This document shows, piece by piece, positions 1 to 8,632 of a DNA stretch of 64,000 nucleotides (position 1 is the first letter of the stretch; the number at the start of each line of letters is the position of its first letter). Source of the DNA: Azospirillum sp. RU38E. Its GTDB lineage: Bacteria; Pseudomonadota; Alphaproteobacteria; Azospirillales; Azospirillaceae. Under the pieces are notes generated by a model. It was given only the letters and a program-made list of their open reading frames with translations, ran no database searches and was not told where the DNA came from. A program made the translations under genes and the position numbers. The stretch covers positions 310,001 through 374,000 of the forward strand of contig NZ_FZOI01000004.1 in the NCBI RefSeq assembly GCF_900188385.1, written 5' to 3'.

Positions 1-1212
1 GCCGACGGTCAGCTGCCAGGGAATGCCGATCAGGTCCATATCGGCGAACTTGGCACCCGGACGCTCGTTACGGTCATCATAGATCACCTCAACGCCCGCC
101 GCGTTCAGCTTGGCATAGAGGTCATCGCAGGTGCTGCGGCAGGCCTCGTCATCGGCCTTCAGGTTGATCAGCGCCACCTTGAACGGGGCCACCTGATCCG
201 GCCAGATGATGCCGGCATCGTCATGGCTGGCCTCGATCAGGGCCGCGACGACGCGGGAAACGCCGATACCATAGGAACCCATCTCCACCGTCACCGGCTG
301 GCCATCCGGCCCGGTGACGACGGCACCCATGGGGGCGGAATATTTGGTGCCGAAATAGAAGATATGGCCGACTTCGATGCCGCGCGCGGTTTCCAGCTGC
401 TCAGCCGGGACCGGGCAGTTGGCGGCGTCGTGCATTTCTTCCGTCGCGGCATAGACGGAGGTGTATTTGGCGAAGAAATCCTTCAGATCGCCATTGGCGT
501 CCGGGTTATCGGCCAGCACATCCAATTCCAGCCACTGTTTGTCGCAGAAGACCTGGCTTTCACCGGTTTCCGCCAGGATGATGAATTCGTGGGACAGATC
601 ACCACCGATGGGGCCGGTATCGGCACGCATCGGAATGGCCTTGATGCCCATGCGGGCGAAGGTGCGCAGGTAGGCCAGGAACATCCGGCGATAGGACAGG
701 CGCGCGCCTTCGGCATCCAGATCGAAGGAGTAATTGTCCTTCATCAGGAATTCGCGGCCGCGCATCACGCCGAAGCGGGGACGCACCTCGTCGCGGAATT
801 TCCACTGGATATGGTACAGGTTCTTCGGCAGATCCTTGTAGGACTTCACGAAGGTCTTGACGATATCGGTGATCATCTCCTCATTCGTGGGGCCGAACAG
901 CATCTCGCGGTCATGCCGGTCGGTGATGCGCAGCATCTCCTTGCCATAGGCCTCATACCGGCCCGACTGCTTCCACAGTTCCGCCGACTGAATGGTCGGC
1001 ATCAGCAGTTCCTGCGCCCCGGCGCGGTCCTGCTCCTCCCGCACGATCTGCGCCACCTTCTGCAGCACCTTCCAGCCCAGCGGCAGCCAGGCATAGATAC
1101 CGGCAGAGGTCTGCCGGATCATGCCGGCGCGCAGCATCAGACGATGGCTGACAATCTGCGCCTCAGACGGCGTTTCCTTCAGCGTGGGCAGGAAATAGGT
1201 GGACATGCGCAT
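1..1212 (-). CDS. proS: Prolyl-tRNA synthetase (3' end outside window)
   Basis: Charges tRNA-Pro with proline in the cytoplasm. The 404 codons in the window read as a class II synthetase of the short type without the inserted editing domain: start [19 protein letters not shown] at residues 108-113 and the class II motif 2 FRDEVRPR around 139-146. The family is about 430-440 residues, so only some 30 C-terminal residues lie beyond position 1. The start at 1212 is the first ATG in frame and gives the family N-terminus. In many alphaproteobacteria proS directly follows the DUF1467 gene; here a 7.5-kb block separates them. Confidence 0.95.
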   Translation of the reverse strand, partial: MRMSTYFLPTLKETPSEAQIVSHRLMLRAGMIRQTSAGIYAWLPLGWKVLQKVAQIVREEQDRAGAQELLMPTIQSAELWKQSGRYEAYGKEMLRITDRHDREMLFGPTNEEMITDIVKTFVKSYKDLPKNLYHIQWKFRDEVRPRFGVMRGREFLMKDNYSFDLDAEGARLSYRRMFLAYLRTFARMGIKAIPMRADTGPIGGDLSHEFIILAETGESQVFCDKQWLELDVLADNPDANGDLKDFFAKYTSVYAATEEMHDAANCPVPAEQLETARGIEVGHIFYFGTKYSAPMGAVVTGPDGQPVTVEMGSYGIGVSRVVAALIEASHDDAGIIWPDQVAPFKVALINLKADDEACRSTCDDLYAKLNAAGVEVIYDDRNERPGAKFADMDLIGIPWQLTVG

Positions 1213-1370
1213 GGTGGCGAACTCAAGGGCTGGAATGAAGGTCGTTCGGAAGGCCGGACTTTAGGCGCACAAGCGCGCGGCGGCAAGGTGGATACGAGCA
1301 GACGCATTTGGGATCACTTGTCTTAACCCGCCACAAAAGCCATCATCAAATTAAATGGCACTGGAGCCGG

Positions 1371-1628
1371 ATGATGACATCGGAAGCAAAAACAACATCC
1401 ATGGCAGAAAATGGCCGGCTGGTCGTGCCGCTGGATATGCGCCGTGCGATGGGCCTGGATAAGGGGGGGCGGGTTATCCTGCGAGTGGAGGACGGCCGCC
1501 TTATCATGGAGACGGTGGATACAGCCGTGGCCCGCGTCCAGGCGCTGGCCCGACAATTCGGCACCCCTGGCAGCAGTCTGGCGGATGAACTGATCGCTGA
1601 TCGTCGCCGGGAAGCAGCCAATGAGTAA
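1371..1628 (+). CDS. vapB: VapB-type antitoxin, AbrB/SpoVT fold
   Basis: Likely antitoxin of a type II toxin-antitoxin pair. The 85-residue protein has an AbrB/MazE-like swapped-hairpin DNA-binding segment (ENGRLVVPLDMRRAMGL, about residues 12-28, then VILRVEDGRLI) and a charged C-terminal tail, which in this family wraps the toxin. ATG codons at 1371 and 1374 both follow a GGAG at good spacing; a third at 1401 would remove the leader. The last 8 bases overlap vapC, typical of translationally coupled antitoxin-toxin pairs. By family knowledge it should also autoregulate the pair, but I could not single out an operator upstream. Confidence 0.8.
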   Translation: MMTSEAKTTSMAENGRLVVPLDMRRAMGLDKGGRVILRVEDGRLIMETVDTAVARVQALARQFGTPGSSLADELIADRRREAANE

Positions 1629-2019
1629 TCGGGTGGTTCTTGACGCCTCCGCCCTGCTGGCCCTGATCAAGAATGAGCCCGGGGCCCCCCTTGTGGCAGC
1701 CGCCCTTCCCGATTCAATGATGAGCACCGTCAATTACGCAGAAGTGCTTGGTAAGCTGAGCGATGACGGCTGGCCGCATGACGTGGCGGCAAATGCCGTT
1801 CGTTCATTGGGATTTGAAGTGGTGGACTTCAATATCGCCCAGGCGGAGGCTGCAGGACGTTTGCGCTCAGTTTCACGACAAGCCGGCCTGTCCCTGGGGG
1901 ATCGGGCGTGCCTCGCCTTGGGCTTGGCCTCGGGTCTGGCGGTATTGACCGCCGATGCGGCATGGGTTCGGATCGCCGATCAGGTGGGATTGGCGATCAC
2001 CGATATCCGCAACCGGTAG
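1621..2019 (+). CDS. vapC: VapC-type PIN-domain ribonuclease toxin
   Basis: A 132-residue PIN-domain protein, expected to be a Mg2+-dependent endoribonuclease neutralised by the upstream antitoxin. The acidic metal-binding residues are visible: D8 (VVLDASALLA), E40 (NYAEVLGKL), D93 (LGDRACLAL) and D111 (LTADAAW). Spacing and length fit VapC. It overlaps vapB by 8 bp and is therefore probably translated by coupling. Nothing is disrupted, so the pair appears intact. The RNA target cannot be read from sequence. Confidence 0.85.
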   Translation: MSNRVVLDASALLALIKNEPGAPLVAAALPDSMMSTVNYAEVLGKLSDDGWPHDVAANAVRSLGFEVVDFNIAQAEAAGRLRSVSRQAGLSLGDRACLALGLASGLAVLTADAAWVRIADQVGLAITDIRNR

Positions 2020-2093
2020 CACGCGGCCCGTCCGGTCTTGCAAAGGTCGGGGCAACCCTATTCACTTGCCAAAGTTGATCAGCCAGTCTTTCA

Positions 2094-3809
2094 TCACGCC
2101 GCCACCAGTTCAAACTTATCCACATCCACCAGCCCCATATCAGTGATCTTCAGGTGCGGGATCACCGGCAGGGGCAGGAAGGCCAGTTGCAGGAAGGGTT
2201 CCGCCAGGGGGCAGCCCAGCGCCCTTACCGACGCCCGCAGGGCTTCCAACTCATGTTCCACATTCTCGAACGGTTTCAGGCTCATCAATCCCGCCACCGG
2301 CAAGGCCAGTTCGCCGACCACGGCCCCATCCTTCACCGCCACGAAGCCGCCGCCGATTTCGATCAGCCGGTTGATGGCCACCACCATGTCGGCGTCGCTG
2401 GAGCCGACGGCACAGATATTATGGCTGTCATGGCCGACGGAACTGGCCAGCGCCCCGGACTGGATGCCGAAGCCCTTCACAAAGCCCTTGCCGATATTGC
2501 GGGTGAAGCCGTGGCGTTCCACCACCACGATCTTCAGAATGTCATTCTCCGGATCGGCATGGCGGCGACCACCGCGATAGGGCACAGAGGCCTGCAACGC
2601 CTCGGTAATGATCTTGTTGGGCAGCACGCCGATCACCGGCGTGCCGGGGCTGCTCGCGGGGATAGCCAAGTCTTCGGCAACAATCCGCGCCCGCTTGATC
2701 GACCCCAACCCCACCGGCGGCGGGGAACGGCGACCGGCAAAAGTCTCAGCATTCACCGGCTTGCCGGCGCGGATCACCTGGCTGACCGTGCATTGCGCCA
2801 GATCGTCCAGCAGCACGATATCCGCCAGATATCCCGGTGCCACCAGCCCGCGATCCTTCAGGCCAAAGCCGCGCGCTGCCGACCAGGTGGCCGTGCGGTA
2901 TGTGGCGGCAATATCGGCCCCATGCCCAATGGCCCGGCGGATCAGGTGATCCAGGTGCCCTTCCTCGGCAATATCCAGCGGGTTGCGGTCATCGGTGCAG
3001 AAGGCCAGGAAAGGACTGGTCAGCGGATCAATCAGCCCCGCCAGCGAATCCACATCCTTGGAGACGGAGCCATCGCGGATCAGCACCTGCATCCCTTTGG
3101 CAATCTTCTCCCGTGCCTCCGCCTGACTGGTACATTCATGGCAGTTGCGGATACCGCAGGAGAGATAGGCGTTCAATTCCTTGCCCGTCACCAGCGGGGA
3201 ATGGCCATCAATATGCGCGCCATAGAATTCCGCCAGCTTGTCCAGCGTCTCCTCATCCTTCCACAGCACGCCGGGGAAGTTCATGAACTCCGCCAGACCG
3301 ATCACCTTGGGATGGTGGCGATGGCGGGCCAGATCGTCGGCACTCAGCCGCGCGCCCGCCGTTTCCAGATGCGTGGCCGGCACGCAGGACGATAGCTGCA
3401 CCCGCAAATCCATCGCCGTCGACAGGGAGCTGTCGAGGAAATATTTAAGCCCCGTCTCCCCCAGCACATTGCAGATTTCATGCGGGTCGCAAATGGCCGT
3501 GGTGGTGCCACGCGGCAGGACGCAGCGGTCAAATTCGCTGGGGGCCACCAGCGTGCTTTCACAATGCACATGGGTATCGATAAAGCCGGGTACGGCGAAG
3601 CGGCCCTTGCCATCGATTTCCACCAAGCCGTCATAGCGGTCATAGGTGCCGACGATGGTATCGCTGCAGATGGCAATATCGGTTTCGGCAATGGTACCCG
3701 TCGCCACATTCAGCAGCCGCACATTCTTGATCACCAGATCGGCGCGCGACCGGCCCATGGCCTGATCAATGCGCTGTTTCAGGATGGTCTTGGCAGTGGC
3801 GCGGTCCAT
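2094..3809 (-). CDS. ade: Adenine deaminase
   Basis: Converts adenine to hypoxanthine and ammonia in purine salvage. The 571-residue protein belongs to the amidohydrolase superfamily adenine deaminases (Ade/AdeC, usually 570-600 aa). Visible motifs are the metal-binding GFIDTHVHCEST (H80, H82), ICDPHEICNVLG, DGHSPLVTG and FCTDDRNPLDI. I chose the ATG at 3809 because a GGAG lies 8 nt upstream; an in-frame start further up adds residues unlike the family. It sits near a divergent purine permease of the NCS2/AzgA type, which suggests an uptake-plus-deamination unit for adenine. Confidence 0.92.
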   Translation of the reverse strand: MDRATAKTILKQRIDQAMGRSRADLVIKNVRLLNVATGTIAETDIAICSDTIVGTYDRYDGLVEIDGKGRFAVPGFIDTHVHCESTLVAPSEFDRCVLPRGTTTAICDPHEICNVLGETGLKYFLDSSLSTAMDLRVQLSSCVPATHLETAGARLSADDLARHRHHPKVIGLAEFMNFPGVLWKDEETLDKLAEFYGAHIDGHSPLVTGKELNAYLSCGIRNCHECTSQAEAREKIAKGMQVLIRDGSVSKDVDSLAGLIDPLTSPFLAFCTDDRNPLDIAEEGHLDHLIRRAIGHGADIAATYRTATWSAARGFGLKDRGLVAPGYLADIVLLDDLAQCTVSQVIRAGKPVNAETFAGRRSPPPVGLGSIKRARIVAEDLAIPASSPGTPVIGVLPNKIITEALQASVPYRGGRRHADPENDILKIVVVERHGFTRNIGKGFVKGFGIQSGALASSVGHDSHNICAVGSSDADMVVAINRLIEIGGGFVAVKDGAVVGELALPVAGLMSLKPFENVEHELEALRASVRALGCPLAEPFLQLAFLPLPVIPHLKITDMGLVDVDKFELVAA

Positions 3810-3888
3810 GAAGCCTACTCCGGCGGGTACGGGCGATAATGATGCCCTATCCTGCGCCGAACCGGCTATGCGGCGCAACAAGCCGGTG

Positions 3889-4344
3889 TTACTGCCCCTT
3901 CTCCCGACACAGGACCAGCAGTTCCTGTTCGGCCTCCGGCTGGATGGGTTTGCCGTTGAACAGCACCTGATTGCCGCGCACCGTCACCATGCCCACCTGC
4001 ACCTCCCCCTTATAGAGGTCATTGGCGGGGATACCTAAGCGCTTGGCCGTGTTCACCGTAATGGCGATATTGATATCCTGGGGCAGGTCGATGCTCCCGC
4101 TGCCCGGCAGATCGGCCGGGGCCACCGCATTCCCATTCACATCCACCCCCGGCTTGTACTCCACATCGGCGGACGGGTGATGGCGCGTCACCCATTGGCA
4201 GGCGGCGGGATCAATGCGGATGGTGGGTTCGCGGCCGGGCGCTGGCTGCGGCGGGGTTTGGGCCAAAGCCGGGGCTGCCAGCATGCTGCACAGCAGCAAA
4301 CCTATGGCGCCCCATGATTTTCCGTTGAATACTGGCATATCCAT
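3889..4344 (-). CDS. Small secreted protein of unknown function
   Basis: A 151-residue protein I do not recognise. Residues 1-28 form a typical Sec signal peptide: hydrophobic GAIGLLLCSMLAAPALA followed by a likely cleavage before QTPPQP. The mature part has two cysteines (AACQW and LLVLCREKGQ) that could form a disulfide, a VDVNGNAVAPADLP stretch, and a C-terminal half rich in beta-prone residues (VGMVTVRGNQVLFNGKPI). It lies just upstream of ade on the same strand (79-nt gap to the ade start) and diverges from the permease with a 36-bp gap. Shared regulation with purine salvage is possible, but a functional link is only inference. Confidence 0.7.
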   Translation of the reverse strand: MDMPVFNGKSWGAIGLLLCSMLAAPALAQTPPQPAPGREPTIRIDPAACQWVTRHHPSADVEYKPGVDVNGNAVAPADLPGSGSIDLPQDINIAITVNTAKRLGIPANDLYKGEVQVGMVTVRGNQVLFNGKPIQPEAEQELLVLCREKGQ

Positions 4345-4380
4345 CCCGCCTTTTCCCGTCTGCCCTGGGGAGCCGAAACC

Positions 4381-5676
4381 TTGCTGGAATCCTACTTCAA
4401 ACTGAAGGCGTTGGGCAGCGATGTCCGCACCGAGCTGCTGGCCGGATTCACCACCTTTTTAACCATGGCCTACATTATCTTCGTCAACCCACAGGTACTG
4501 GCGGCGGCGGGGATGGATCAGGGGGCTGTGTTCGTGGCCACCTGTGTCGCCGCCGCCATCGGCTCGGCCATTATGGGGCTTTATGCCAATTACCCCATCG
4601 CCCAGGCACCCGGCATGGGGCTGAACGCCTATTTCGCGTTCACCGTCGTCGGGCAGATGGGCTACAGCTGGCAGGTGGCGCTGGGGGCCGTGTTCATTTC
4701 CGGCATCCTGTTCATCATCCTCTCCGTGCTGCCGGTGCGGGAGGCGGTGGTGAACGCCATCCCCAAAAGCCTGAAGCTGGCCATCTCTGCCGGGATCGGC
4801 CTGTTCCTGGCCATCATTGCGCTGGAAAATGCCGGCATCATCAAGGCGCATCCCGTGACGCTGGTGACCTTGGGTGACATGTCGAAGCCGCCAGCCATTC
4901 TGGCCGCTGTCGGGTTCCTGCTGCTCTGCGCCCTGGTGGCACGGCGGGTGACCGGGGCGGTGATCATCACCATTCTGGCGGTGGCCGGGCTGGGCATGGC
5001 GTTGGGGGTGACGCCCTTCAGCGGCCAGATCTTCTCGCTGCCGCCAGACCCAACCCCCACCCTGCTGGCCATGGATATCAAGGGGGCCTTGAATATCGGC
5101 CTGATCACCGTGGTCTTCGCCTTCTTCTTTGTTGATCTGTTCGATACGGCCGGCACGCTGGTGGGCGTGGCCCATCGGGCGGGCCTGCTGGATGAACAGG
5201 GCCGCCTGCCCCGGCTGAAACGCGCCCTGTTTGCTGATGCGGCGGCCACCACCGTGGGGGCCGCCCTCGGCACCTCCACCGTCACCTCTTACATTGAGAG
5301 CGCGGCGGGCACCAATGTCGGCGGGCGTACCGGACTGACGGCAGTGACCGTGGCGCTGCTGTTCCTGGCCTGCCTGTTCCTGGCACCACTCGCCGCCAAC
5401 ATACCCACTTATGCCACCGCCCCTGCCCTGCTCTATATAGCCTGCGTCATGGCCCGCGGCTTGACGGAAATCGACTGGGAAGAGGTTACGGAATATGCAC
5501 CCGCCGTCGTGTCAGCGCTAACAATGCCACTTACTTACTCAATTGCACACGGAATAGGCTTCGGCTTTATCGCCTATGCTGGCATCAAGATCCTCGCGGG
5601 GAAGTGGCGGGAGGCGGGGCCGGTGGTAATCGGCTTAGCGGCTCTTTTCCTTGCGAAATTCGTCCTGCTGGGCTGA
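4381..5676 (+). CDS. NCS2-family purine permease (AzgA/PbuG type)
   Basis: Inner-membrane permease, 431 aa with about 12-14 hydrophobic segments. The N-terminal SDVRTELLAGFTTFLTMAYI, the GMGLNAYFAFTVV segment and the DLFDTAGTLVGVA motif are characteristic of the AzgA-like branch of the NCS2 (nucleobase:cation symporter 2) group, which imports adenine, guanine or hypoxanthine. The start is a TTG at 4381 preceded by GGGGAG. It diverges from the secreted protein and ade on the other strand; because ade makes hypoxanthine from adenine, adenine is the most likely physiological substrate. Exact specificity is inferred. Confidence 0.9.
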   Translation: MLESYFKLKALGSDVRTELLAGFTTFLTMAYIIFVNPQVLAAAGMDQGAVFVATCVAAAIGSAIMGLYANYPIAQAPGMGLNAYFAFTVVGQMGYSWQVALGAVFISGILFIILSVLPVREAVVNAIPKSLKLAISAGIGLFLAIIALENAGIIKAHPVTLVTLGDMSKPPAILAAVGFLLLCALVARRVTGAVIITILAVAGLGMALGVTPFSGQIFSLPPDPTPTLLAMDIKGALNIGLITVVFAFFFVDLFDTAGTLVGVAHRAGLLDEQGRLPRLKRALFADAAATTVGAALGTSTVTSYIESAAGTNVGGRTGLTAVTVALLFLACLFLAPLAANIPTYATAPALLYIACVMARGLTEIDWEEVTEYAPAVVSALTMPLTYSIAHGIGFGFIAYAGIKILAGKWREAGPVVIGLAALFLAKFVLLG

Positions 5677-5783
5677 AATCGGTTGCGGCGCCCCTGATAC
5701 GGTATACCCCTGTCAGTGGTGCTGCCACGATCAAGGCTCGCACCTTTTTTGTGCGTTTTTTTGACAAAATATGATTTTGGGGA

Positions 5784-5812
5784 TGGACGGGCGGGAAGAG
5801 CGCCTCTATACT
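5784..5812 (+). promoter_or_regulatory. Candidate sigma-70-type promoter for a small RNA
   Basis: TGGACG at 5784-5789 and TATACT at 5807-5812 are separated by 17 bp, a near-consensus -35/-10 pair in a stretch with no gene. A start point near 5819 would give a transcript of about 155 nt ending at the strong terminator at 5943-5976. A TTGACA also occurs at 5761-5766 but is too far from the -10. Confidence 0.35.
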
Positions 5813-5818
5813 CCACCC

Positions 5819-5976
5819 CACAAAAAGAAAGACCGCGCCGAAAGGCAGCGCGGCCTGAGTTTAGGGAGGAATCGCCACCAGGCGTGTCAAGAAGGGATCC
5901 AACCCCGCTCGACAAGATTTAGTTTTTTCTTTTTACTGATCGAAGGCAAGCCGAAAATTCGGCTTGCCTTTTTGTT
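5819..5976 (+). ncRNA. Candidate small regulatory RNA
   Basis: This gap between the convergent permease and tag genes (5677-6047) carries a promoter-like pair, a 5' hairpin (CCGCGC at 5833-5838 with GCGCGG at 5848-5853), an unpaired purine-rich GGGAGGAA segment near 5864-5871, and a perfect intrinsic terminator. No ORF here has both a ribosome site and a plausible protein; the only short frame is a 12-codon one starting with GTG and ending at 5922. It does not match 6S, SRP, tmRNA or RNase P features. Existence as an independent transcript is inference; readthrough from the permease is also possible. Confidence 0.35.
5943..5976 (+). terminator. Intrinsic terminator
   Basis: AAGGCAAGCCGAA and TTCGGCTTGCCTT form a perfect stem with a 1-2 nt AT loop, followed by TTTTTGTTT on the plus strand. 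It ends the candidate small RNA and/or transcription from the purine permease. Confidence 0.85.
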
Positions 5977-6047
5977 TGTACATTTTTTGCCCGTTTTGCA
6001 TAAACACTTGGCAACTGCATAGGCAGGGGCAGAAAAATGCCGCTTTA

Positions 6048-6614
6048 TTAAGCGGCATATCCGGCAAAACCCGCCTGTTGAGCCGTGATCCAGGGGATTT
6101 CCTGATTCGTCAGGCGCAGATGCGCCGGGCAATCCGGCCGGTGGGCACCGGGCAGGTAGCCAATGCTCATGAGGAACTCGCCCACGATCTCCCCACCGGT
6201 GAAACGGAAAGTCTTGGCGAACAGCTTCACCCAATCCGCCTTGGCGCGGGGATGATGGGCAGCGATCCAGCCATGGAACCCGCCATGGCTGTCGCGCAGG
6301 CGCTGGATCACCTGGGCATTATGGATGGCAGCCTGTACCTTCAGCCGGTTGCGGATGATGCCGGGATCGGCCAGCAGACGGGCAACATCCGCCTCCCCAT
6401 AGGCAGCCACCTTGTCGACATTGAACTGATCATAGGCGGCGCGGAAGCTCTCCCGCTTTTTCAGAATGGTCAGCCAGGACAGGCCGGCCTGATTGATCTC
6501 AAGGATCAGCCGTTCAAACAGCTCCGCTTCCCCGGTCAGGGGCTGGCCATATTCATGGTCGTGATAAGGGCCGTGCCATTCGTGGCCGGGGGCAATATCG
6601 CAATAGCCGGACAT
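6048..6614 (-). CDS. tag: DNA-3-methyladenine glycosylase I
   Basis: Base-excision repair enzyme that removes 3-methyladenine from alkylated DNA. The 188-residue protein matches the Tag family: zinc-binding residues C5 and H18 near the N-terminus, the H-x3-C pair HRPDC near the C-terminus, and the substrate-pocket segment LILEINQAGLSWLTILKKRESFR in which the Glu is the functionally important residue. The ATG at 6614 gives the normal family start (GYCDIAPGHEW). It stands alone between the small-RNA region and the sulfatase, and is convergent with the permease. Confidence 0.93.
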   Translation of the reverse strand: MSGYCDIAPGHEWHGPYHDHEYGQPLTGEAELFERLILEINQAGLSWLTILKKRESFRAAYDQFNVDKVAAYGEADVARLLADPGIIRNRLKVQAAIHNAQVIQRLRDSHGGFHGWIAAHHPRAKADWVKLFAKTFRFTGGEIVGEFLMSIGYLPGAHRPDCPAHLRLTNQEIPWITAQQAGFAGYAA

Positions 6615-6702
6615 GGCGGCAGTTCCTGCATTTGCTGAGATGGTGCCGCAGCGTAACCCAGTCACGCAGCCATGTCGCCAAAAATGTTCATGTTTTGTAC
6701 GC

Positions 6703-6738
6703 AATAAAATGCCCGACCATCCTCGGGAATGGCCGGGC
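6703..6738 (-). terminator. Intrinsic terminator after the sulfatase gene
   Basis: Read on the minus strand, GCCCGGCCATTCC and GGATGGTCGGGC form a stem with small defects (one bulge, one G-U), followed by ATTTTATTG. It lies 21 nt past the sulfatase stop codon. Confidence 0.65.
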
Positions 6739-6758
6739 ACAGCAACAACTATACCGGA

Positions 6759-8516
6759 TCAGCCGTTAAACACCGTCGGCAGTTCCCGACGGTTCTGGAG
6801 ATTATCGATATAGGCCCAATAAGCCTGCTCGGCCTCCCGCTGGGCGGCCCGCAGGTCCGGCGGCAGCGGCTTTTGCAGCTCATTCGGGATCAGCTCCTTG
6901 AACAGCACTTCCTTCATGGCGTCGGCTTCTGCCGTATCTGGTGTGCTGTCCAGCTCCAGCAGGCCGCGCGGGGTCGCGTAGTTGTAATATTCATACTCCA
7001 ACGAATCCGTGACGATCTCCTGTGACGCATCCTTCCAAATCGAATAGGCGCCCAGCTTTCCCGCCGGCCCGATGGCGCCCAGCACATGTTCTGGCACCGG
7101 CACACCATTCAAGGGGAAGCTCTCATCCGTCGCCGTCACGGCGAACTGCCGACCGGGGGCCGCTGGGTCGCGCAGAATGGCAAGCAGATCGGCCCGGTGG
7201 CCATACAGATCATTCAGCCAAGGATCATTCTTCCAGCCATTGCCATCATCCGCCAGCGACAGGAACAGCGGCAGGATATCAACCGTGCTGGTCAATTGCT
7301 GGCGGGGAATGTCCGTGGCCGCGGTAAAGCGGCCGGAATAGTCGGCCACGATCAGCGGCACCTGCACACTTTCCCGATAGACAGCCGCACCCTTGCCCTG
7401 CAACCCGTGGGAACCGGCATATTCGCCATGGTCGGACATGAAGACGAAGACCGTCTCCTTCACCACATCTTCCGGGATGTTGCAGAGGAACTGACCAATC
7501 TGGCGGTCAACCTCCCGGATGGCCTGCGTATACATGTCCTGGCACTTGGCCCAGTAATGGAACGGTGCCAACGCCTGATACTGGTCTTGTAACTTGGAAG
7601 GCTCCAGGCGGAATTTCTTCTCGGCTGGGTCTTCACTGATACCGCCGACCCAGCAGTTGGTGAAGGATTGGAAATAGGTCTGCAGCTTGGGCTTCTTCGC
7701 CAGCTCTTCACTGGTTTCCCAATTATCGGGAACACCATAGCCCAATTCCGGCGGAAAACATTGTTCCAGCACCGTGGTGTTCCACGGTTGCATCGGCTTT
7801 GGCTTCGGCTTCTGATCCGCCTGATCAAATAGGGCAGAATAGCGCTGCCATTCAATGCCACCCCAGAAGAACTGCTTGTCGTGCGGATTGACGAAGCCGA
7901 CGGAGAGACAGAAGGGAGGCAGCTCCTTACCCGTAACCTGCTCTTTCCGGGCATTCTGTTCGATCCAGGCGATGGCCTGGGCCGCAATATAGGCATCGTT
8001 GGGAATGACCGAACCATGGGCGATGGCCGGCGGACGCCCGCCCAGCCCTTCCCCCGGCATCCCAATGGGATCGGGCGTCGTCAGCCCTTCAAATCCATAG
8101 GCATTGAGATAATCCAGTGGCGCATTCAGCACCAGGGGCGCGTCGCTGAGATGCCATTTGCCGATGTACGGCGTGCGGTAGCCGCGCTGGCGCAACAACT
8201 TACCATAGGTGGGGAAAGCCGTATTCAACGAAGGCTGCGGCGCTGGAAGATCCGTGCCCGTCTTATTGGCACGTGTCAACATCATGTAGGTTTGATGAGA
8301 ATAAAGACCGGTGACGAAGGCACCACGCGAAGGGGTACAGTCGCAGGCGGCAATCTGATGATTATAAAATTTTACACCTTTATTCCAAAGGAACTCAAAG
8401 GTGTTAGGCATGAAGCGGCGCATGAACTCATCAGCGTTCACGACACCATTCGGGAAATTCATCGGAAAGCGAAGTTCGTCGACGGTGATGAAGATGATAT
8501 TGGGACGCGTCGTCAT
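6759..8516 (-). CDS. Type I sulfatase (arylsulfatase family)
   Basis: A 585-residue member of the formylglycine-dependent sulfatases, which hydrolyse sulfate esters. The active-site motif is C60-T-P-S-R64 (family pattern C/S-x-P-x-R), where the cysteine is converted to formylglycine. D13 in ITVDELR and the SDHGEYAGSHGL segment supply metal ligands. There is no signal peptide, so it is probably cytoplasmic. The start at 8516 follows an AGGAGG at ideal spacing. No formylglycine-generating enzyme is encoded in the window. The substrate is not evident. It is transcribed from a well-formed promoter with an embedded 16-bp palindrome, which suggests induction by a specific substrate or signal. Confidence 0.88.
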   Translation of the reverse strand: MTTRPNIIFITVDELRFPMNFPNGVVNADEFMRRFMPNTFEFLWNKGVKFYNHQIAACDCTPSRGAFVTGLYSHQTYMMLTRANKTGTDLPAPQPSLNTAFPTYGKLLRQRGYRTPYIGKWHLSDAPLVLNAPLDYLNAYGFEGLTTPDPIGMPGEGLGGRPPAIAHGSVIPNDAYIAAQAIAWIEQNARKEQVTGKELPPFCLSVGFVNPHDKQFFWGGIEWQRYSALFDQADQKPKPKPMQPWNTTVLEQCFPPELGYGVPDNWETSEELAKKPKLQTYFQSFTNCWVGGISEDPAEKKFRLEPSKLQDQYQALAPFHYWAKCQDMYTQAIREVDRQIGQFLCNIPEDVVKETVFVFMSDHGEYAGSHGLQGKGAAVYRESVQVPLIVADYSGRFTAATDIPRQQLTSTVDILPLFLSLADDGNGWKNDPWLNDLYGHRADLLAILRDPAAPGRQFAVTATDESFPLNGVPVPEHVLGAIGPAGKLGAYSIWKDASQEIVTDSLEYEYYNYATPRGLLELDSTPDTAEADAMKEVLFKELIPNELQKPLPPDLRAAQREAEQAYWAYIDNLQNRRELPTVFNG

Positions 8517-8602
8517 GGAAAACCTCCTGTGCAGCGACAGGTTGATATGTGGCCACGACTCCTGGTTGCTATCCATCACATTTTCAGTTTTTGATGGAAA
8601 AA

Positions 8603-8632
8603 ATTATATTTCCCAACCCAATTGGGTTGCAA
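8603..8632 (-). promoter_or_regulatory. Sulfatase promoter
   Basis: On the minus strand TTGCAA (8627-8632) is followed after 18 bp by a perfect TATAAT (8603-8608) in an AT-rich patch unlike the surrounding DNA. The predicted start near 8596 leaves a leader of about 80 nt before the sulfatase ATG at 8516. Confidence 0.6.
8614..8629. promoter_or_regulatory. Perfect 16-bp palindrome, probable operator
   Basis: CAACCCAATTGGGTTG is its own reverse complement. It occupies the spacer of the sulfatase promoter and the last bases of the -35 box, so a bound dimeric repressor would block RNA polymerase. No regulator gene adjoins it. The regulator is unknown. Confidence 0.55.

Noticed and set aside
1371-2019. 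Defence island seeded by the VapBC pair
   Set aside because: Neighbouring genes are purine metabolism, repair and a sulfatase; no nuclease, restriction, retron or other defence component is present.
2116-2124. Perfect DnaA box TTATCCACA
   Set aside because: It is inside the ade coding sequence with no companion boxes or AT-rich element; one perfect 9-mer is expected by chance at about this frequency in 64 kb.
5716-5922. Small protein of 68 codons in the gap after the permease
   Set aside because: No ribosome site, arginine/proline-rich composition without pattern, and overlap with the candidate RNA's promoter.
5819-5976. 6S RNA
   Set aside because: Length fits, but the sequence lacks the end-to-end pairing with a central bubble and ends in an ordinary terminator.
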